Source: JALHUB01 sp963719465
GTDB lineage: Bacteria; Chloroflexota; Dehalococcoidia; DSTF01; JALHUB01
Assembly (NCBI GenBank): GCA_963719465.1
Contig: OY970386.1
Location: forward strand, 186,001-250,000
Length of the DNA stretch: 64,000 nucleotides
Direction: 5' to 3'
Part shown: piece by piece, positions 60,123-64,000 of the stretch
Numbering within the stretch: the stretch's first letter is position 1
How the letters are laid out: each line of letters starts with the position of its first letter
Position numbers and translations under genes: made by a program
Notes under the pieces: generated by a model
What the model was told of the DNA's origin: nothing
The model's input: the letters and a program-made list of their open reading frames with translations, nothing else
Databases searched by the model: none

Positions 60123-61703
60123 ATGACGGTCTCTGACGACATCCGGCAGTTGGCGAGCTACCCGCGCAGGTGGTGGATCCTTGGCGTCCTCTGCCTGAGC
60201 GTCGTCATAATCGGGATGGACAACTTCATCCTGAACGTCGCGCTTCCCACGCTGGTGCGTAGCCTGAACGCGTCTGAGACGCAGCTCCAGTGGATGGTTG
60301 ACTCGTACATCCTGCTGTTCGCGGCGCTGCTGCTGACGATGGGGAGCCTGGGCGATCGCTTCGGACGGCGGACGGTCTTGCAGATCGGCCTTCTCATCTT
60401 TGGGATCGGATCATGCCTGTCCGCCTTCTCTCAATCGTCGAACATGCTAATCATGTCGAGGGCCGCCATGGGGTTCGGCGCCGCAGCGATGATGCCTTCA
60501 ACGCTCTCCATCCTCACCAACGTCTTCCCTCAGGAGGAGCGCGTCCGGGCAATCGGTATCTGGGCCGGCGTCTCCGCGATGGGGCTAGCGTTCGGCCCGA
60601 TTCTCGGTGGCTGGCTGCTGGAGAACTTCTTCTGGGGTTCCGTGTTCCTGATCAACGTGCCGATAGTCATCTTCGCGCTCGTAATCGGCCAGTTCATTCT
60701 GCCGAACAGCCGCGACCCGGCGGCGCCTCGCCTCGATCCGCTTGGCGCCGCGCTGTCTGTGGTTGGGCTGATTGCGCTGGTGTACGGCATCATCGAGGTG
60801 CCGACGAAGGGCTGGACGTCGAGCCAGATAATTGGCGCCTTCGGGGTGGCGGCGGTCGTTCTGTCTGCATTTGCAGCGTGGGAGATCCACACCGACGACC
60901 CCATGCTGAATCTGCGTTTCTTTCGCAATCGCAGCTTTACGGCGGCGAACGCCACGACGACACTTACCTTTTTCGCTTTGTCCTCGGCGCTGTTCTTCTT
61001 GACCCAGTACTTCCAATTCGTCCTAGGCTATTCTCCTCTGCAAACCGGGATTCGCCTCTTGCCCATGGTCGTGGCGATGCTGATCATGTCCCCAATCTCG
61101 CCCCGCATCGCCGAACGCTTCGGCAACAAACCATCGGTAGCCGGTGGCATGGCCATCGCGGCCGTGACCATGTTCTACTTCTCGAAGACGACCGCCGATT
61201 CCGGTTATGGCACCATTCTTGTCGCGCTCGTCTTCATGGCCGTCGGCATGTTCCTGGCAATGGTGCCGGCGACGAACTCGATCATGAGCTCCCTGCCGCC
61301 GGGCAAGGCCGGCGTCGGCTCCGCCATGAACGACACGACGCGGCAGGTCGGTGGTGCGTTGGGCGTCGCGGTGCTAGGAAGCATTCTGACGACCAGCTAC
61401 CGCTCCACAATCGGCTCGTCGCTGGCGGCGCTTCCCGCGAACGCCCTGGCGACCGCGAAGAGTTCGGTCGGCGGCGCCATAGCCGTCGGCAATGCCGTCG
61501 GCGGCCCTCAAGGTGATGCGATAACGAAGATAGCCAAGGACGCCTTCGTGCATGGCATGAGCCGCGGCCTGGAGGTGGGCGCCGTCTTTATCCTGATGAG
61601 CGCGGTCGTCTCGCTCATATGGCTTCCGAACCGAGTGATTCCAGCGGAAGAGGAATCCTCGCCGGCAATAGAAGAAGCGCAGGAACAAGATGCTGCTTCA
61701 TAG
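60123..61703 (+). CDS. MFS efflux transporter, DHA2 (14-helix) type
   Basis: A 526-residue proton-coupled exporter with 14 hydrophobic segments. Motif A is GSLGDRFGRRTVLQIG near residue 75, and motif C-like GLAFGPILGGWLLENF is in helix 5. IIGMDNFILNVALPTL in helix 1 carries the D of the DHA2 family. It probably exports drugs or toxic organic compounds. It is translated with the TetR gene downstream (14-base overlap), the usual efflux-repressor pairing. Confidence 0.93.
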   Translation: MTVSDDIRQLASYPRRWWILGVLCLSVVIIGMDNFILNVALPTLVRSLNASETQLQWMVDSYILLFAALLLTMGSLGDRFGRRTVLQIGLLIFGIGSCLSAFSQSSNMLIMSRAAMGFGAAAMMPSTLSILTNVFPQEERVRAIGIWAGVSAMGLAFGPILGGWLLENFFWGSVFLINVPIVIFALVIGQFILPNSRDPAAPRLDPLGAALSVVGLIALVYGIIEVPTKGWTSSQIIGAFGVAAVVLSAFAAWEIHTDDPMLNLRFFRNRSFTAANATTTLTFFALSSALFFLTQYFQFVLGYSPLQTGIRLLPMVVAMLIMSPISPRIAERFGNKPSVAGGMAIAAVTMFYFSKTTADSGYGTILVALVFMAVGMFLAMVPATNSIMSSLPPGKAGVGSAMNDTTRQVGGALGVAVLGSILTTSYRSTIGSSLAALPANALATAKSSVGGAIAVGNAVGGPQGDAITKIAKDAFVHGMSRGLEVGAVFILMSAVVSLIWLPNRVIPAEEESSPAIEEAQEQDAAS

Positions 61704-62298
61704 GGACATCATCGGCCTGCGAGAGCGCAAGAAGGCGAGAACGCGCGATGCGATTCAACAGGAGGCGCTGCGGCTATTCAACGAGCAGGGCTACGAGGCC
61801 ACGACGGTGGAGCAGATCGCGGCCGCAGCGGAGGTTTCTCCCAGCACGTTCTTCCGCTACTTCCCGCGAAAAGAAGACGTTGTGCTCTTTGACGTGCTTG
61901 ATCCCGTGTTCGCCGAGGCCTTCCGCTCCCAGCCGTCGGGGTTGACGCCGATCCAGGCGCTCCGCGCTTCTTTTCGCGAAGTCTTCGGCGCCCTGTCCGA
62001 AAAGGAGCGGGCCCAGCAGCGTGAGCGGGCAAAGCTCTTCCTCTCCGTCCCCGAGCTTCGCGCCGCCTGGATGGATCAGCTCACTACCGGGCACCAGATG
62101 ATCGCAGAACTGCTGGCGGAACGCGCAGGGCGCTCAACTGATGATTTTGCGGTGCGAAACCTTGCGGGCGCCGTGCTCGGCGTGTGCCTGCCGGCGATGC
62201 TCCACGCCACCGAGGACCCGACCGGCAACGTCTTCCGGTCCATAGACCCCGCCCTCGCGCACCTCGAAGCGGGCCTGCCGCTCAGAGTCGATGCGTAG
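61690..62298 (+). CDS. TetR-family transcriptional repressor
   Basis: A 202-residue regulator. The helix-turn-helix region is RTRDAIQQEALRLFNEQGYE followed by ATTVEQIAAAAEVSPSTFFR and YFPRKEDVV, typical TetR. The C-terminal ligand-binding part is generic. It overlaps the MFS gene and very likely represses it. ATG 61690 begins inside the transporter gene. Confidence 0.93.
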   Translation: MLLHRDIIGLRERKKARTRDAIQQEALRLFNEQGYEATTVEQIAAAAEVSPSTFFRYFPRKEDVVLFDVLDPVFAEAFRSQPSGLTPIQALRASFREVFGALSEKERAQQRERAKLFLSVPELRAAWMDQLTTGHQMIAELLAERAGRSTDDFAVRNLAGAVLGVCLPAMLHATEDPTGNVFRSIDPALAHLEAGLPLRVDA

Positions 62299-62316
62299 GA
62301 GCTAGCCCGACGTTCC

Positions 62317-63462
62317 TCAGCGAGCCGAGATCGGGGTGTAGGGACGCGAATCGTGCCCCTCGTAGATCTGCGTGGGACGGAAGATGCGGTTGTCGGAGAG
62401 CTGCTCCGCCCAGTGCGCAACCCAGCCGGCGACCCGGGACACCGCGAACACAGGAGTGAACAGATCGACCGGAATTCCCATGAGATCGTAGACGATGCCC
62501 GAGTAGAAATCGACGTTCGGCCAGATGCCTCGCTCGCCCAGGCGCTCAGCCGCCACCTTCTCCACTTCGACGGCGATGTCGTAGAGAGGCGTGCAGCCGA
62601 ACTTGTCGAACAGCGGGACGCAAAGGCCCTTCAGGATGGTTGCGCGCGGGTCCATCGTCTTGTACTCGCGGTGCCCCATGCCGAAGATGACCTCTTTGTC
62701 GGCAATCTTCTCCTCGATCGTCCGCCGCGCGTTCTCGACCGAGCCGATCTCCTGCAGCATCCGCAGCACCCGTTCGTTGGCACCGCCGTGCAGCGGTCCG
62801 CTGAGGGAGGCGATTGCCGCGGCAACCGTGCTGTACGGGTCCGCCAGCGTCGAGCAGGCGACCATCGAAGTGAAAGTAGACGCGTTGACGGTATGCTCGA
62901 TGTGCAGGATCAGGCAGACGTCAAATATCCGCTCGACGAGCGGATCCGGGAGCTCGCCGTTGATCATGTAGAGAAAGTTTGCTGAATGGCTGAGGTCGTC
63001 CAGCGGCGGAATCGGGTCTCGGCCTTGCCGCACGTTCTGGAAGGCAGCCAGGATCGTCGGAACCTGAGCGATCAGCCTGACTGTGGCCTGATGATTTATC
63101 TCGGGATCATCCGTGTTCCGCGGGTAGAAGAGGCCCATGGACGCCACGCCTGTCTGGAGCGCCGACATCGGATGGGCGGTCTTTGGGAAGAGTTTGATTA
63201 TGTCAAGAATTGTCGGCTCAACGGCGCGATGCTCCGCCAGTTCGCGCCGAAACGACTCGAGCTGGCTAGCGTTCGGCAACTCCCCCTTCAGAATCAGGTA
63301 GGCGGTCTCTTCATAGGTGCTGTGCGCGGCCAGGTCCTGAATTGCGTAGCCGCGCAGCTTGAGGATGCCGCGCTGCCCGTCAATGTCGCTTATCCTTGAC
63401 TTCGTGACGGGGATGCCCGCCAATCCAGGAACGTACTCGTGCTGTTCAATCCTTGTCGTCAT
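62317..63462 (-). CDS. gltA: citrate synthase (short, Gram-positive/archaeal type)
   Basis: A 381-residue citrate synthase, or possibly 2-methylcitrate synthase. LAGIPVTKSRISDIDGQRGI opens the enzyme. The catalytic residues are seen in HIEHTVNASTF (His), GPLHGGANERVL (His), FGMGHREYKTMDPR and PNVDFYSGIVY (Asp). Length fits the short dimeric type. GGGGAAG precedes ATG 63462. Confidence 0.95.
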   Translation of the reverse strand: MTTRIEQHEYVPGLAGIPVTKSRISDIDGQRGILKLRGYAIQDLAAHSTYEETAYLILKGELPNASQLESFRRELAEHRAVEPTILDIIKLFPKTAHPMSALQTGVASMGLFYPRNTDDPEINHQATVRLIAQVPTILAAFQNVRQGRDPIPPLDDLSHSANFLYMINGELPDPLVERIFDVCLILHIEHTVNASTFTSMVACSTLADPYSTVAAAIASLSGPLHGGANERVLRMLQEIGSVENARRTIEEKIADKEVIFGMGHREYKTMDPRATILKGLCVPLFDKFGCTPLYDIAVEVEKVAAERLGERGIWPNVDFYSGIVYDLMGIPVDLFTPVFAVSRVAGWVAHWAEQLSDNRIFRPTQIYEGHDSRPYTPISAR

Positions 63463-63606
63463 CGTCGTTCTTCCCCGAAGCGGATGCGAGACCGTTTGCC
63501 TTTGGACTGCTGCACCTTCTTGAAATCCCGTCCCGAATGAATGTGAATAGTATCACATATCAGCCAAGAATGCGAGAGGGCGCGGCGAACCAGCGCTCTC
63601 TCCCGC

Positions 63607-64000
63607 CTATTCCTCGATCTTCTCGATGCGAAAATGGAGCGATCCGGCCGGCGCTGCCACCTCCACCTCCTCGCCCTCCCTGCGCGAAAGCAGCGCCCGT
63701 CCCATAGGCGAGTCGAACGATATCTTCCCCTCGCTCGCGTTGACTTCGCGGGGACTGACGAGGGTATAGCGAAGAGCTGACCCTGACTTGAGGTTGCGAA
63801 GGTGCACGGTGGCGCCGATCGCCACCTCGGACCGCGGCTCGACCGACTTCTCGACAAGCACGGCGTTGTGAAGGGCCGCCTCCACGTCGCGAATGCGCGA
63901 TTCGAGATGCCCCTGCTGGTCACGGAGCGCATCGAGCGGCGCGTTCTCACGAAAGTCCTTGTCGGACATCGCTCGCTGCAACTCGGCCGCCAGCGTCGGC
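63607..64000 (-). CDS. greA: transcription elongation factor GreA, 5' end beyond the window
   Basis: About 131 residues of GreA-type cleavage factor. DKDFRENAPLDALRDQQGHL is the tip of the N-terminal coiled coil with the acidic D..EN motif. The C-terminal FKBP-like domain ends ISFDSPMGRALLSRREGEEV and the usual I.KIE end. The frame remains open to the right edge of the window, so the N-terminal ~20-30 residues are missing. GreA rescues stalled RNA polymerase by stimulating transcript cleavage. Confidence 0.92.
   Translation of the reverse strand, partial: PTLAAELQRAMSDKDFRENAPLDALRDQQGHLESRIRDVEAALHNAVLVEKSVEPRSEVAIGATVHLRNLKSGSALRYTLVSPREVNASEGKISFDSPMGRALLSRREGEEVEVAAPAGSLHFRIEKIEE

Overview
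The window is 64 kb of GC-rich bacterial chromosome (roughly 65% GC by eye), densely coded on both strands, with no rRNA or tRNA gene that I can see. Many genes begin at GTG or TTG behind strong AGGAGG-type sites, genes often overlap by 1-4 bases, and promoters are sigma70-like (TTGACA / TATAAT). The content (PyrR-controlled pyr operon with a carAB-pyrKD arrangement, a folB-folK-folE cluster, LarA, many GT4/GT2 glycosyltransferases, a small GAPKGN-type protein) suggests an uncultured Chloroflexota, perhaps Dehalococcoidia. That placement is inference, because no phylogenetic marker gene was analysed.

Layout. 0.1-5.4 kb: a flavoprotein reductase, then a pterin/folate run (pterin carbinolamine dehydratase, SDR reductase, folB, folK, folE), a methyltransferase and a membrane protein. 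5.4-11.7 kb, minus strand: two NodB-type lipoproteins, a ferredoxin-thioredoxin reductase catalytic chain whose redox cysteine is a TGA codon followed by a bacterial SECIS-like hairpin, an M50 protease, a GT-C-like membrane protein, a DUF421 protein and a degenerate GGDEF protein. 11.8-17.1 kb: PEP carboxykinase (frameshifted), then a Fur-family regulator with a metal ECF transporter (cbiM-cbiQ-cbiO). 17.1-27.1 kb: the pyrimidine operon pyrR-pyrB-pyrC-x-y-carA-z-carB-pyrK. Its leader holds a PyrR-binding motif, an intrinsic terminator and an overlapping leader ORF. 27.2-28.8 kb: a REP-associated transposase, an exact 94-bp tandem array of REP-like hairpins, and a DNA methyltransferase. 28.8-34.3 kb: Mrp ATPase, a small zinc protein, pyrD, LarA, enoyl-CoA hydratase and a CAP-domain lipoprotein.

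34.5-56.2 kb is mainly a surface-glycan region: gmd, three GT4 glycosyltransferases with two methyltransferases, rmlA-rmlB-rmlD (no rmlC seen), GT2-GT4-GT2 and a WecA/MraY-like phosphotransferase. Accessory genes are interspersed: a PD-(D/E)XK-like protein, a methyltransferase-endonuclease fusion, a RelA/SpoT-domain toxin candidate, and a sulfite-oxidase-like molybdoenzyme with a membrane partner. 56.3-64 kb returns to metabolism: HAD phosphatase, nagA, nadE, an MFS pump with a TetR regulator, citrate synthase, and a GreA gene cut by the window edge.

Five genes (PEP carboxykinase, DNA methyltransferase at 28.1 kb, gmd, methyltransferase at 41.7 kb, rmlD) are each split by one extra base, always next to a GACGT/ACGTC sequence. 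This looks like a motif-linked sequencing or assembly error rather than real gene decay. The most noteworthy biology is the probable selenocysteine-containing ferredoxin-thioredoxin reductase at 6.3-6.8 kb, followed by the composite pyr leader and the transposase/REP array.
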